Origin: Qipengyuania vesicularis
Lineage (GTDB): Bacteria; Pseudomonadota; Alphaproteobacteria; Sphingomonadales; Sphingomonadaceae
Length of the DNA: 64,000 bases
Direction: 5' to 3'
Assembly: GCF_019711415.1 (NCBI RefSeq)
Contig: NZ_JAIGNJ010000002.1
Location: 1 to 64,000 of the forward strand
Shown here: piece after piece, positions 18,302 through 27,624 of the stretch
Position numbering within the stretch: the first letter of the stretch is position 1
Layout: every line of letters begins with the position of its first letter
Notes under the pieces: generated by a model
What the model saw: only the letters and a program-made list of their open reading frames with translations
Database searches by the model: none
Told to the model about the DNA's origin: nothing
Program-made: the position numbers and the translations under genes

Positions 18302-18700
18302 GTGGCTTTATTCCAGAAACTTTCCACCGTGGTCCAAGACGAGCGCCGGATGGTCCAGCGCTATTCGGTCAATTGCGAAGCCCGGCTGAAGATGCTTGGC
18401 GGCGACCGTGAAGGGCGCCTGTCCGATCTCTCGGAAGCAGGTGCGCGGTTCGACACACTCAATCCGCCACAGGAAGGTGTTTCAGGCCTGCTCCAGTGGG
18501 GCGAGCACGAGTTTTTCGGCAAGGTCGTCTGGGCGAACGAGAATAGCTGCGGTGTGATTTTCGAGCGTCCTATCCCGATGTCGGTGGTCGAAGAGACCTG
18601 CGAACTGGTGGAAGTTGCTTCGGGCCCGGTGGCCAATTTCGGCAATATCCCTGTCGCCAAGCGCGGCCGCCGTGCCGGGCTCGTCTCGCGCGATAGCTGA
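18302..18700 (+). CDS. PilZ-domain protein
   Basis: Small soluble protein of 132 residues with the layout of a PilZ domain, a c-di-GMP receptor fold. The Arg-rich opening ERRMVQRYSV, the DLSEAGARF segment (D/NxSxxG) and the later GVIF strand match. It would bind c-di-GMP and act on motility, surface or cell-cycle targets that cannot be named. The GTG at 18302 follows GAGAGG at a good distance. The upstream GTG at 18272 gives a 142-residue version. A near-match to a CtrA site lies at 18218-18232. Confidence 0.75.
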   Translation: MALFQKLSTVVQDERRMVQRYSVNCEARLKMLGGDREGRLSDLSEAGARFDTLNPPQEGVSGLLQWGEHEFFGKVVWANENSCGVIFERPIPMSVVEETCELVEVASGPVANFGNIPVAKRGRRAGLVSRDS

Positions 18701-18704
18701 CGCT

Positions 18705-20291
18705 TCAGGCGCATAGTCCCTGCAGATACCATTCGGGCGCGCCGCCGCGCCCATCCCCGACGATGCCTAGCCGGTAAATCCAGTAGCGCCTGCCGCGCTG
18801 GTCCTCGATCCGGTAGTAATCGCGTAGCCGCGTGGTCCCGCGCTCGCGCCACCATTCGGGTGCAATCCGTTCGGGCCCTTCGACCCGGCTCACCTCATGC
18901 ACCTCGCCCCGCCAACGGAAGCGTTGCGGGTATCCATCCGGCGTAGCGTAGAGCACGGCGATCTTCTCCGACCGTTCGAGCAGTTTCAGGGGCCGCTTGT
19001 GGAAGGCGAGCTGGCCCTGGCTCGCAGGTTCGGGTTCGAGCGGGGGCTGCCAGCGTTGGGCGCGCTCGGGAATATGGCTGGCGAAGGGTACGGGGCGGCT
19101 GACGGCCCCCTCGCCCAGCCGCACGGTCAACCGATCAACCAGCGCCGAGAGCGCAATGCCATGGTTTTCCGCCGCCGCCTCGATATCGTCCTGCTCCAGC
19201 GCCAGCGGCTCGGCCCAGCTGGCGCGCAGCCGCAGCATCTCGATCCCGAAACCTGCATCGATATCGTCGAGCTTGGTCGCGAAGAGCCGCACGATATGCG
19301 CCGCCTCGCGCGTGGCGGCGGCAAGTTCGAGGCGGCGGACCGTCACCTCGCCATCGACACGCCACAGGCCGAGTTCGAGCCTTCGCGCACCTTCCCCCCG
19401 GCCCTCCAGCTCGCGCGCCATGTCTTCGGCGAGGTCTTCTACCACTTGGTCGAGTAGCTGGCGGTGGCGGATGGGCTCCATCAGGCGGCGCTGTACCAGC
19501 GGCATTTGCTGCGGGACCACTGGCAGCAAAGGCTCGGGTACGCGGCCGAGCAACTGGTCGAGTCGGACAAGCGGATTGGCTGCGGGCGATTTGCGGTTGC
19601 GGAAACGCCGCTGGATCGCGTCGCGGCCTATCGTAGTGAGCTCGCCAAGTTTCTTGAGTCCGAGGCGGCGCAGGACCGTGACCACATCCTGATCGAGCCG
19701 AAGCGCTGCGACGGGGAGGTTCTGAAGGGCCCGTTCCAGATCCTCTCCCTCGCTGGGAGGATCCACGATCGTGCCCGACACAGCATAATGCGACAGCGCC
19801 CAAGCCGCGCCAGCCGTGGGCGCTATGGCGCAGCGCACCGCGAGTTCGCGTCCAGCGAAAGCCTCGACGACATCGGCCACCAGCCTTTCCTCTCCGCCGA
19901 ACAGGTGCGGTACGGCAGTCACGTCCACCAATAGGCCGTCTGGCGCATCCATCGCCGACCACGGCCCCCAGCGCTGCGCCCAGACGGCGAGCTTCTCGAG
20001 GAAGGAAAGATCGCCCGCCGGGTCGGACGGGGCAGTCATGATCTCCGGGCACAGCGTGCGCGCATCGGCCAACATCATCCCCGCCCTCGCCCCGGCCGCA
20101 GCGCCTGCGCGATTGGCCGCCTCGATCCGCGGCCCATGCGCGGTATCGGCGATCAGGACGAGCGGTTTGTCATCAAGCTCGCGGCGTTCGGATGCCCCCT
20201 GCCGCCAGCGATCCATCGCCATGGCGGGGAGCCAGATCGAAAGGATGCGGCGGGCCTGGGGAACGGGGAGGCCTGCCGCCGGCGCATTCAC
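18705..20291 (-). CDS. imuB: ImuB, Y-family-like mutasome hub protein
   Basis: Inactive Y-family polymerase relative of 528 residues that bridges DnaE2, ImuA and the beta clamp during SOS mutagenesis. The N-terminus (ILSIWLPAMAMDRW) aligns with the Y-polymerase start but lacks the catalytic acidic residues, as is normal for ImuB. A helix-hairpin-helix region lies near LGLKKLGELTTIGRDAIQRRF. A Gln-Leu-Ala-Phe motif near residue 425 may be the clamp-binding site. It overlaps imuA by 4 nt (ATGA) and ends 4 nt from the convergent PilZ gene. Confidence 0.93.
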   Translation of the reverse strand: MNAPAAGLPVPQARRILSIWLPAMAMDRWRQGASERRELDDKPLVLIADTAHGPRIEAANRAGAAAGARAGMMLADARTLCPEIMTAPSDPAGDLSFLEKLAVWAQRWGPWSAMDAPDGLLVDVTAVPHLFGGEERLVADVVEAFAGRELAVRCAIAPTAGAAWALSHYAVSGTIVDPPSEGEDLERALQNLPVAALRLDQDVVTVLRRLGLKKLGELTTIGRDAIQRRFRNRKSPAANPLVRLDQLLGRVPEPLLPVVPQQMPLVQRRLMEPIRHRQLLDQVVEDLAEDMARELEGRGEGARRLELGLWRVDGEVTVRRLELAAATREAAHIVRLFATKLDDIDAGFGIEMLRLRASWAEPLALEQDDIEAAAENHGIALSALVDRLTVRLGEGAVSRPVPFASHIPERAQRWQPPLEPEPASQGQLAFHKRPLKLLERSEKIAVLYATPDGYPQRFRWRGEVHEVSRVEGPERIAPEWWRERGTTRLRDYYRIEDQRGRRYWIYRLGIVGDGRGGAPEWYLQGLCA

Positions 20292-21070
20292 GCGCGGCGG
20301 GGCATACGGCTATGCTGCAGCCCCGCTGTCCAGTTCGCCACGGCCTTGTCAGTCTCCTCGCGAGCCTTCCTCGCAGTCAGACACCCGTCCTTCTCGCCAA
20401 GCACCCATCCGCCCGGTGCATGCGTGCGGGCACGGAAGAGTTCAGCCTCCCACGAGGGATCGCCCGGGGCCTGCGCATTCCATTCGGGCGCTGCAGAAGG
20501 GGTGGAGGTCACCTCCCACCGCATCCGTGCCGAAGACAAATCGCGCGCAGCATCCACCCGCAGCAAGAACAACGGCACGCCGTGCTTCTGCGCGGTCAGC
20601 GTCAGCCGGCGCGAGGCAGTAAAGTCGAGTGTCTTCGGGTTGCCCGCAATCTCCCCGATCACGAAGGCGAGTTCGCGGCAACGCAGCCCTTCCTCTAGCG
20701 CGAAGAGCGCATCTTCCGCCTTTTCTGCCAATACATGGATCACGCGCGCCTGGAGATCCGCAGGCAGCCCGGCGCGATAGGGCCGCCCGCCCAGCCGGGC
20801 CGCCTCGCGCGTCTGCACCCAGAGAACGCTGCGCCGGTCTTCGGCTTCCTGCCCTTCGCCGCGCGGGACGCTCCGCCAGTCATCAAGCGCCAAAGCCAGC
20901 GCCGCCCCTGCACCCGCCGCCTCGCGGGATGAGGTGAACACCTCGCTATGCAGAGCCTTGCCCTGCAGCGCCGCCAATCCAGGCCGCCAGCGCGCACTCC
21001 GCCGCGCGGACAGTGTGGCGACGTCTTCGAAAGCCGTGGTCGGCAAGGAGGAAAGATCGGTTTGGGTCAT
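20288..21070 (-). CDS. imuA: ImuA, RecA-like mutasome accessory protein
   Basis: SOS mutasome partner of ImuB, 260 residues, related in shape to RecA/SulA-like proteins. Family features are LHEVF-like ALHSEVFTSSREAAGAGAALALAL near the start, VLWVQTREAARLGGRPY, and FVIGEIAGNPKTLDFTASRRLTLTAQKHGVPLFLLR in the core. The ATG at 21070 is preferred because the longer version at 21106 would start upstream of, and read through, the LexA box at 21089-21103. It is the first gene of the imuA-imuB operon. The dnaE2 partner is in a separate operon 6.4 kb further along the same strand. Confidence 0.9.
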   Translation of the reverse strand: MTQTDLSSLPTTAFEDVATLSARRSARWRPGLAALQGKALHSEVFTSSREAAGAGAALALALDDWRSVPRGEGQEAEDRRSVLWVQTREAARLGGRPYRAGLPADLQARVIHVLAEKAEDALFALEEGLRCRELAFVIGEIAGNPKTLDFTASRRLTLTAQKHGVPLFLLRVDAARDLSSARMRWEVTSTPSAAPEWNAQAPGDPSWEAELFRARTHAPGGWVLGEKDGCLTARKAREETDKAVANWTAGLQHSRMPRRA

Positions 21071-21088
21071 GCGGGAGTCGACTCGTAT

Positions 21089-21103
21089 GTTCCTATTATG
21101 TTC
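21089..21103 (-). promoter_or_regulatory. LexA (SOS) box for imuA-imuB
   Basis: GTTC-CTATTAT-GTTC exactly matches the alphaproteobacterial LexA consensus and ends 18 bp upstream of the imuA ATG at 21070. It is the second such box in the window and has the same half-sites as the one at 16529-16543. Confidence 0.88.
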
Positions 21104-21218
21104 CATGCGACGAGGATTCGCAATTCATCCTTTCACAGCCTCGCCCCGGCGCAGCCTCCGGGAACATCGTACCCGCGCAAACCGTTGATCAGGCAATACC
21201 AATTCAGAAAGGCCCCCC

Positions 21219-21704
21219 ATGAAATACTCAGACGGCAACCCCGACGCGCTCAAGAACAAGTTCTGGCACGCACTCGCCGACTCGCCCTTCCTGTTCCTCG
21301 AGCTCGACGGCCGTTCGGACACGTCTGTCCCGATGACCGCCCAGCTCGACAAGGACGCCAACAGTTCGATCTGGTTCTTCACCCAGAAGAACTCCACCTT
21401 CGCCCAACTCGGCAAGGTCACGGCGAGCTTCGCCGGCAAGGATCACGACATGTTTGCGCGCTTCGACGGGACGCTTTCTGTCGAGACCAGCAAGCAGCGC
21501 TTCGAGCAATTCTGGAACAACTTCGTCGAAGCCTGGTACGATGGCGGCAAGGACGATCCCGACATCCTATTCCTGCGCATGGACCTCGGCGATGCCGAAA
21601 TCTGGAGCGGCGATCTTGGCCTGCTCAATACGGCCAAGATGGCGCTGGGCATGAATGTCCACGACGAAGCGGAGGAACGCCACGTGGAATCGGTTGATCT
21701 CTAA
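21219..21704 (+). CDS. Pyridoxamine 5'-phosphate oxidase-like (general stress) protein
   Basis: A 161-residue split-barrel protein of the PNPOx-like/general stress protein 26 type, expected to bind FMN or a similar cofactor. Typical segments are FLFLELDGRSDTSVPMTAQLD, IWFFTQKNSTFAQLGK and a C-terminal DILFLRMDLGDAEIWSGD. Its activity cannot be inferred. It is divergent from imuA, with the imuA LexA box 116 bp upstream, so some SOS influence is possible. A strong terminator follows. Confidence 0.8.
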   Translation: MKYSDGNPDALKNKFWHALADSPFLFLELDGRSDTSVPMTAQLDKDANSSIWFFTQKNSTFAQLGKVTASFAGKDHDMFARFDGTLSVETSKQRFEQFWNNFVEAWYDGGKDDPDILFLRMDLGDAEIWSGDLGLLNTAKMALGMNVHDEAEERHVESVDL

Positions 21705-21733
21705 ATCGACCCAACAACGATAAGAAAAGTCGC

Positions 21734-21764
21734 AAAGGGCCGCCCCCACCGGGCGGCCCTTTTT
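21734..21764 (+). terminator. Rho-independent terminator
   Basis: A 12-bp stem (AAAGGGCCGCCC at 21734-21745 with GGGCGGCCCTTT at 21751-21762) over a CCACC loop is followed by T residues. The A-run on the other side also makes it usable by the convergent transporter gene. Confidence 0.9.
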
Positions 21765-21767
21765 GCG

Positions 21768-23189
21768 TCAGCCGAAGATGCCGAAGAACAGGATGACGGC
21801 CAGAATGATCGGACAAACATAACGGACCAGCGCGCGCCACGTCTGATGCAGCACACCATCGAGCCCGTTCTCGTCGTCGATCAGCTTCGCATCGGCCACC
21901 CAGCCTACGAAAATACAGGTCATAATCGCACCGATCGGCATGAACAGTTTCGCGGTCACCCCGTCGAGCGCGTCGAAGAAATTCGCCTCTGCGAACAGCG
22001 GTATGAAGCCAAGTGGACGGAAATCCGCCATGTCGTTGAACGAAAGCGAGGACAGAACGCCCAGCACCGCCGCACCCGCACCGACAAGCAACGTCGCCAT
22101 GGCTCGCGACATGCCGAACCTGTCCTTCACGAAAGCTGTCGGCGCCTCAAGCAACGATACCGAACTGGTCAGCGCGGCGAAGAACACCATGATGAAAAAT
22201 GCGAGACCGATGAGCGAACCGAACGGCATCGCCTGGAACGCGATCGGAAGCGACTGGAACATCAGGCCCGGACCTGCGCTGGCGGAAAGGCCGGCAGCAA
22301 AGACGATCGGGAAGATCGCGAGGCCTGCCAGTAAAGCCACCGCGGTATCGGCGCCCGCGATAATGCCCGAAGTTTCGCCAAGATTCGTGTTGCGGCTGGC
22401 ATAGGACCCGTAGGTGATCATCCCAGCAACACCCAGTGAGAGCGAGAAGAACGCCTGTCCGACAGCCGCGAGCATGACCTCGCCCGTCAGCTTGCTGAAA
22501 TCGAATGTGAAGAGATAGCCGACCGCTTCGCCGAAATTGCCCGTGAACGCTCCGTAAATCGTGATGCCAAGGAACAACAGGAAGAACATCGGCATCAGAT
22601 AAACAGCTACCCACTCGATCCCGCTCGACACACCGCGCGCAACAAAAAAGATAGTCGCGGCGAGAAAAGCGAGGTTGAGCCCGACCATCAGCGATCCGTT
22701 GCCGAAAAGTCCCGGCAGGAGGCTCTCGATATCTTCCGCAGCGCGCCCTTCGAACGCACCGCCGGTCAGGCCGGTCTGGAACAGGTCTCCGAGGAAAACG
22801 CCGATATAGTACACGACCCAGCCGCCAACGACGCAGTAGAAGCTCAAGATCAGGAAAGCTGCAAAAACGCCGAGCGAGCCGATCAAGCTCCAGCTCTTCG
22901 AAGCATTCGAGTCTTCTGCAACCTTGCGGACGCTGTCAGGTGCGGAGGCCTGACCGTGCCGTCCGATCAATACTTCGGATAGCAAGACGGGCAGGCCGAT
23001 CAGAAGGACGCAGAAAATGTAGAAAAGGACAAATGCCCCGCCCCCGTTTTCGCCCGCCTCTGCCGGGAAACGCCACATGTTCCCAAGACCGACAGCCGAA
23101 CCGACTGCGGCTAGAATGAATGCACTGCGCGACGACCAATTCTCATGGCCTGATGTTGCACCCGAACCTGCTGCTGCCATCTGTTCCAA
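21768..23189 (-). CDS. Sodium-dependent transporter (NSS/SNF family)
   Basis: Sodium-coupled symporter of 473 residues with about 12 hydrophobic segments. The family signature of helix 1, AAVGSAVGLGNMWRFPAEAGENGGGAF (about residues 28-54), contains the unwound sodium- and substrate-binding region. Family substrates are amino acids or similar amines; the exact one is unknown. The MEQM start at 23189 has a second Met three codons on. It ends just before the shared terminator. Confidence 0.92.
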   Translation of the reverse strand: MEQMAAAGSGATSGHENWSSRSAFILAAVGSAVGLGNMWRFPAEAGENGGGAFVLFYIFCVLLIGLPVLLSEVLIGRHGQASAPDSVRKVAEDSNASKSWSLIGSLGVFAAFLILSFYCVVGGWVVYYIGVFLGDLFQTGLTGGAFEGRAAEDIESLLPGLFGNGSLMVGLNLAFLAATIFFVARGVSSGIEWVAVYLMPMFFLLFLGITIYGAFTGNFGEAVGYLFTFDFSKLTGEVMLAAVGQAFFSLSLGVAGMITYGSYASRNTNLGETSGIIAGADTAVALLAGLAIFPIVFAAGLSASAGPGLMFQSLPIAFQAMPFGSLIGLAFFIMVFFAALTSSVSLLEAPTAFVKDRFGMSRAMATLLVGAGAAVLGVLSSLSFNDMADFRPLGFIPLFAEANFFDALDGVTAKLFMPIGAIMTCIFVGWVADAKLIDDENGLDGVLHQTWRALVRYVCPIILAVILFFGIFG

Positions 23190-23317
23190 TAACCCTCTTC
23201 ATCGCGCTCGTCCCGGCGGCGCGAACTCCCGTGTGCGCGCCTATCTGCAACGAATCCGTGCCGAGGCCAAGAGGCAAGCTTTGCCTTTGCACGGTACGCT
23301 CGCTAGACGCATCTGCC

Positions 23318-24190
23318 ATGTCGACTACCTTCCAGCTCGATACGAGCACCAGCAGAGCCAATCCCACGCCGCAGCCGATGAAGCGACTGACGGTCCCGAA
23401 GATTCGCGCCCACAAGGCCGAGGGCGAGACCAAGGAGCCGTTGGTGATGCTGACGGCCTACACGGCCCGGCAGGCGCAGTTGCTCGACGCGCACTGCGAT
23501 ATCCTGCTCGTCGGGGATTCGCTTGCACAGGTGATTTACGGCTTGCCCTCCACCATTCCCGTCACGCTCGACATGATGGCAAATCACGCGGCAGCCGTCG
23601 TGCGCGGCAGCTATCATTCGGTCGTCGTCGTCGACATGCCTTTCGGATCCTATGAAGGATCGAAGGAGCAGGCTTTCGAAAGCGCCGCACGCTTGCTCAA
23701 GGAAAGCGGGGCGGCTGCCGTGAAGCTGGAGGGCGGAGAGCAGATGGCCGAAACGGTCGCCTTCCTCAACCAGCGCGGCATTCCCGTGATGGGCCATGTC
23801 GGACTGACCCCGCAGGCCGTCAATGTACTGGGTGGCTACATGGCTCGCGGTCGGGACGATGCGGAAGCAAAGAAGATCGTCGGCGATGCAAAGGCACTCG
23901 ACGAGGCAGGCGCTTTCGCCATCGTGCTCGAGGGCGTGCTCGAACCCATCGCAATCGAAGCAACGCAGGCGGTGTCCTGCCCCACGATCGGCATCGGCGC
24001 CTCGGCGCAATGCGACGGGCAAGTGCTCGTTACCGAAGACATGCTAGGCATGTTCGAGCGGGTGCCTCGCTTTGTGAAGAAATACGAGAATATTGCCGAG
24101 GTTATTGAGAAGACCGTGGCGCAGTATGCCGAGCAAGTGCGCTCGCGCAGTTTCCCGACGGCAGACCAGACTTACCAGCCCAAGAGCTGA
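23318..24190 (+). CDS. panB: 3-methyl-2-oxobutanoate hydroxymethyltransferase
   Basis: First enzyme of pantothenate synthesis, transferring a hydroxymethyl group from methylene-THF to 2-oxoisovalerate; 290 residues. Recognised by MLTAYTARQAQLLD, LLVGDSLAQVIYG (metal ligand Asp), DMPFGSYE, VKLEGGEQ, GHVGLTPQ and the catalytic Glu in AIVLEGVLEPIA. GDSLG of most PanBs is GDSLA here. The start ATG at 23318 is chosen because the longer open frame reaches back into the divergent transporter gene. Confidence 0.95.
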   Translation: MSTTFQLDTSTSRANPTPQPMKRLTVPKIRAHKAEGETKEPLVMLTAYTARQAQLLDAHCDILLVGDSLAQVIYGLPSTIPVTLDMMANHAAAVVRGSYHSVVVVDMPFGSYEGSKEQAFESAARLLKESGAAAVKLEGGEQMAETVAFLNQRGIPVMGHVGLTPQAVNVLGGYMARGRDDAEAKKIVGDAKALDEAGAFAIVLEGVLEPIAIEATQAVSCPTIGIGASAQCDGQVLVTEDMLGMFERVPRFVKKYENIAEVIEKTVAQYAEQVRSRSFPTADQTYQPKS

Positions 24191-24210
24191 AGACAGGACC
24201 TCACCAACAC

Positions 24211-25278
24211 ATGCAAACGCTTTGGCGCTTTTACGGCTTCTCGCTGATCTTCACCCTGTTCTGCCTAGGACTGGGAGTCTGGTACGGATGGGAGAGCACA
24301 GGCACCCTCACCGGCACTGCCGCACTGCTGTGGATCATCGTCGTGCTATCGGTGCTGGAGGTATCCCTCAGCTTCGACAACGCCGTCGTGAATGCCTCGG
24401 TCCTAAAGGAGATGGACGAGGTCTGGCAGCGACGCTTCCTGACCTGGGGCATTGCCTTCGCCGTCTTCGGCATGCGCATCGTGTTCCCTTTGGCCATCGT
24501 AGCCATCGCGGCAGGACTCGGTCCGGTTGAGACGATCCGGCTCTCGCTCAACGATCCCGCAGAATACGAGCGGATTGTCAGCAGCGCGCACGTCGGCATT
24601 GCCGGTTTTGGCGGCGCTTTCCTTGCGATGGTCGGTCTCAAGTTCTTTTTCGATCTCGACAAGGAGATTCACTGGATCGCGGTGATCGAGGAGAACCTGT
24701 CGAAATTCGCTGCCTTGCCTGCAGCCGAGATCGCCATCCTGCTTCTGGTCCTGTGGGGCATTTCGTCATTGCTCGAACCTGCAGAGGCGCTGACCTTCCT
24801 CATTGCCGGGATCCTCGGGCTCGTCACCTTCATCGCAGTGGAAGGTATCAACGCGATCCTCGAAATCCACGAGCAGAAGCAGAAACTGGCAGGGGCGGCC
24901 GTGCGCAGCGGGCTTGGCGGCTTTCTCTATCTCAACGTTCTCGACGCCAGCTTCAGTTTCGACGGCGTGATCGGTGCGTTCGCCCTGTCGAACAATATGA
25001 TCGTGATCGCACTCGGCCTGTCGATCGGTGCCATGTTCGTGCGTTCGATGACGATCCACTTGGTGCGCAAGGGTACGCTGGCAGCCTATCGGTTCCTTGA
25101 GCATGGCGCCTTCTGGGCGATCATCGTGCTGGGCGCGATCATGCTGATTTCGGCCAAGTTCCACATTCCGGAAACCATCACCGGGCTGATCGGGGCAATC
25201 CTGATCGGGCTCAGCTTCTGGTGGTCGGTGCGCTATAACCGTCGGCATCCCCATGAGGGGGAGACGCCAGCCGACTAG
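24211..25278 (+). CDS. DUF475 (TerC-like) integral membrane protein
   Basis: A 355-residue protein with about nine membrane helices. The repeated motifs VSLSFDNAVVNASVL (about 50-64) and LDASFSFDGVIGAFALSNN (about 249-267) are the acidic intramembrane signature of the DUF475/TerC group, in which relatives export metal ions or are tied to tellurite resistance. Its substrate is not known. It lies 20 nt after panB and may be co-transcribed. Its last 68 nt overlap the convergent SBF-like gene. Confidence 0.8.
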   Translation: MQTLWRFYGFSLIFTLFCLGLGVWYGWESTGTLTGTAALLWIIVVLSVLEVSLSFDNAVVNASVLKEMDEVWQRRFLTWGIAFAVFGMRIVFPLAIVAIAAGLGPVETIRLSLNDPAEYERIVSSAHVGIAGFGGAFLAMVGLKFFFDLDKEIHWIAVIEENLSKFAALPAAEIAILLLVLWGISSLLEPAEALTFLIAGILGLVTFIAVEGINAILEIHEQKQKLAGAAVRSGLGGFLYLNVLDASFSFDGVIGAFALSNNMIVIALGLSIGAMFVRSMTIHLVRKGTLAAYRFLEHGAFWAIIVLGAIMLISAKFHIPETITGLIGAILIGLSFWWSVRYNRRHPHEGETPAD

Positions 25279-26212
25279 CGAGCGGCGCGGCCAGCACCAG
25301 TTGGAAGAAGTGATAGAGCAGAAGTGGCAGGACTATGAAGCCCGCTTCCTCGCGCGCGAACAGGATCGTGGCGAGCGGGACGCCCACAGCCGCGCTCTTC
25401 TGCGCACCCGCGAAGAGGAACGCTATCCGATCGCGACGCGGCAGACCGAGTGCGCCCGAGGCCAGCCAGGCACCTCCATTGCCGAGCGCGAGGAAAACGG
25501 CGATCCCAAGTCCGAGCATGCCCCACGCAGCCGGATCGAGCGTGCTCCAGATGCCCTGTTCGACCGCACCCGAGAATGCCACATAGACAGCAAGGGCAAT
25601 TACCAGCCTGTCAAGCCAGACGACCCGCTGCTTGTTCCGCACAACCCAATCCTTCGTCCAGCCCTGGACCAGCTGGCCAATCACGAATGGCAGCAGGAGG
25701 ATCAGCGCGATCCTCTCGATAGTCTCCATGCCTACGCCGCCCTCGCCCGTCCCGCCCAATAGCAGAAAGATCGGAACCGACACGAAGACACCCAGGATAT
25801 TTAGCAGGGCGGCAGATATGACCGACAGGCCGACATTGCCATTGGCCAGCGTGGTGTAGCTCGTCGCCGATTGCACGGTCGAGGGCAGCACACCGAGGTA
25901 GAGGAAACCTACCGCAACGAGTGACGGGAGTCCGAATGCCAGCAGCTTGCTTAGGCCAAGCCCGGCAAGGGCCATCGCGCCGAAGACCCACAGCACCATC
26001 GGCAAGATGAAGCGCCAGTTGAGCAGACCGCGCCCGATTTCGGACCGCGACACGCGCATTCCGTTGAGGAGGAAGAGCAAGAAGATCCCGATATTGGCGA
26101 GGCCTTGCGCAGCATCTGATTGCTCGGCAGGGATCGGCAGCACGGCTGCCAGCACAACCGCAGCCACCAGTAGCCTCAGCATAGGGTCGGCAAGAATGGT
26201 GCGGATCGCCAT
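25211..26212 (-). CDS. Bile acid:sodium symporter-like transporter (SBF-like, DUF4137 type)
   Basis: Membrane protein of 333 residues with about ten helices. LYLGVLPSTVQSATSYTTLANGNVGLSVISA is the crossed-helix sodium-site motif of the SBF-like branch (YfeH-type), and GAQKSAAVGVPLATILF is the second. Members move organic anions with sodium; the native substrate is unknown. The C-terminal 68 nt overlap the DUF475 gene on the other strand, an unusually long convergent overlap. The C-terminus ends in a polar tail. Confidence 0.85.
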   Translation of the reverse strand: MAIRTILADPMLRLLVAAVVLAAVLPIPAEQSDAAQGLANIGIFLLFLLNGMRVSRSEIGRGLLNWRFILPMVLWVFGAMALAGLGLSKLLAFGLPSLVAVGFLYLGVLPSTVQSATSYTTLANGNVGLSVISAALLNILGVFVSVPIFLLLGGTGEGGVGMETIERIALILLLPFVIGQLVQGWTKDWVVRNKQRVVWLDRLVIALAVYVAFSGAVEQGIWSTLDPAAWGMLGLGIAVFLALGNGGAWLASGALGLPRRDRIAFLFAGAQKSAAVGVPLATILFAREEAGFIVLPLLLYHFFQLVLAAPLASRLASPPHGDADGYSAPTTRS

Positions 26213-26250
26213 GACGTCGCCCTAGCGAGCCTCGCCCCGCTTGTCGCGCC

Positions 26251-27623
<1,373 letters not shown>

Positions 27624-27624
<1 letters not shown>

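Noticed and set aside
21075-21084. Palindrome GAGTCGACTC between the LexA box and imuA
   Set aside because: A 10-bp palindrome is expected by chance and it has no partner site.
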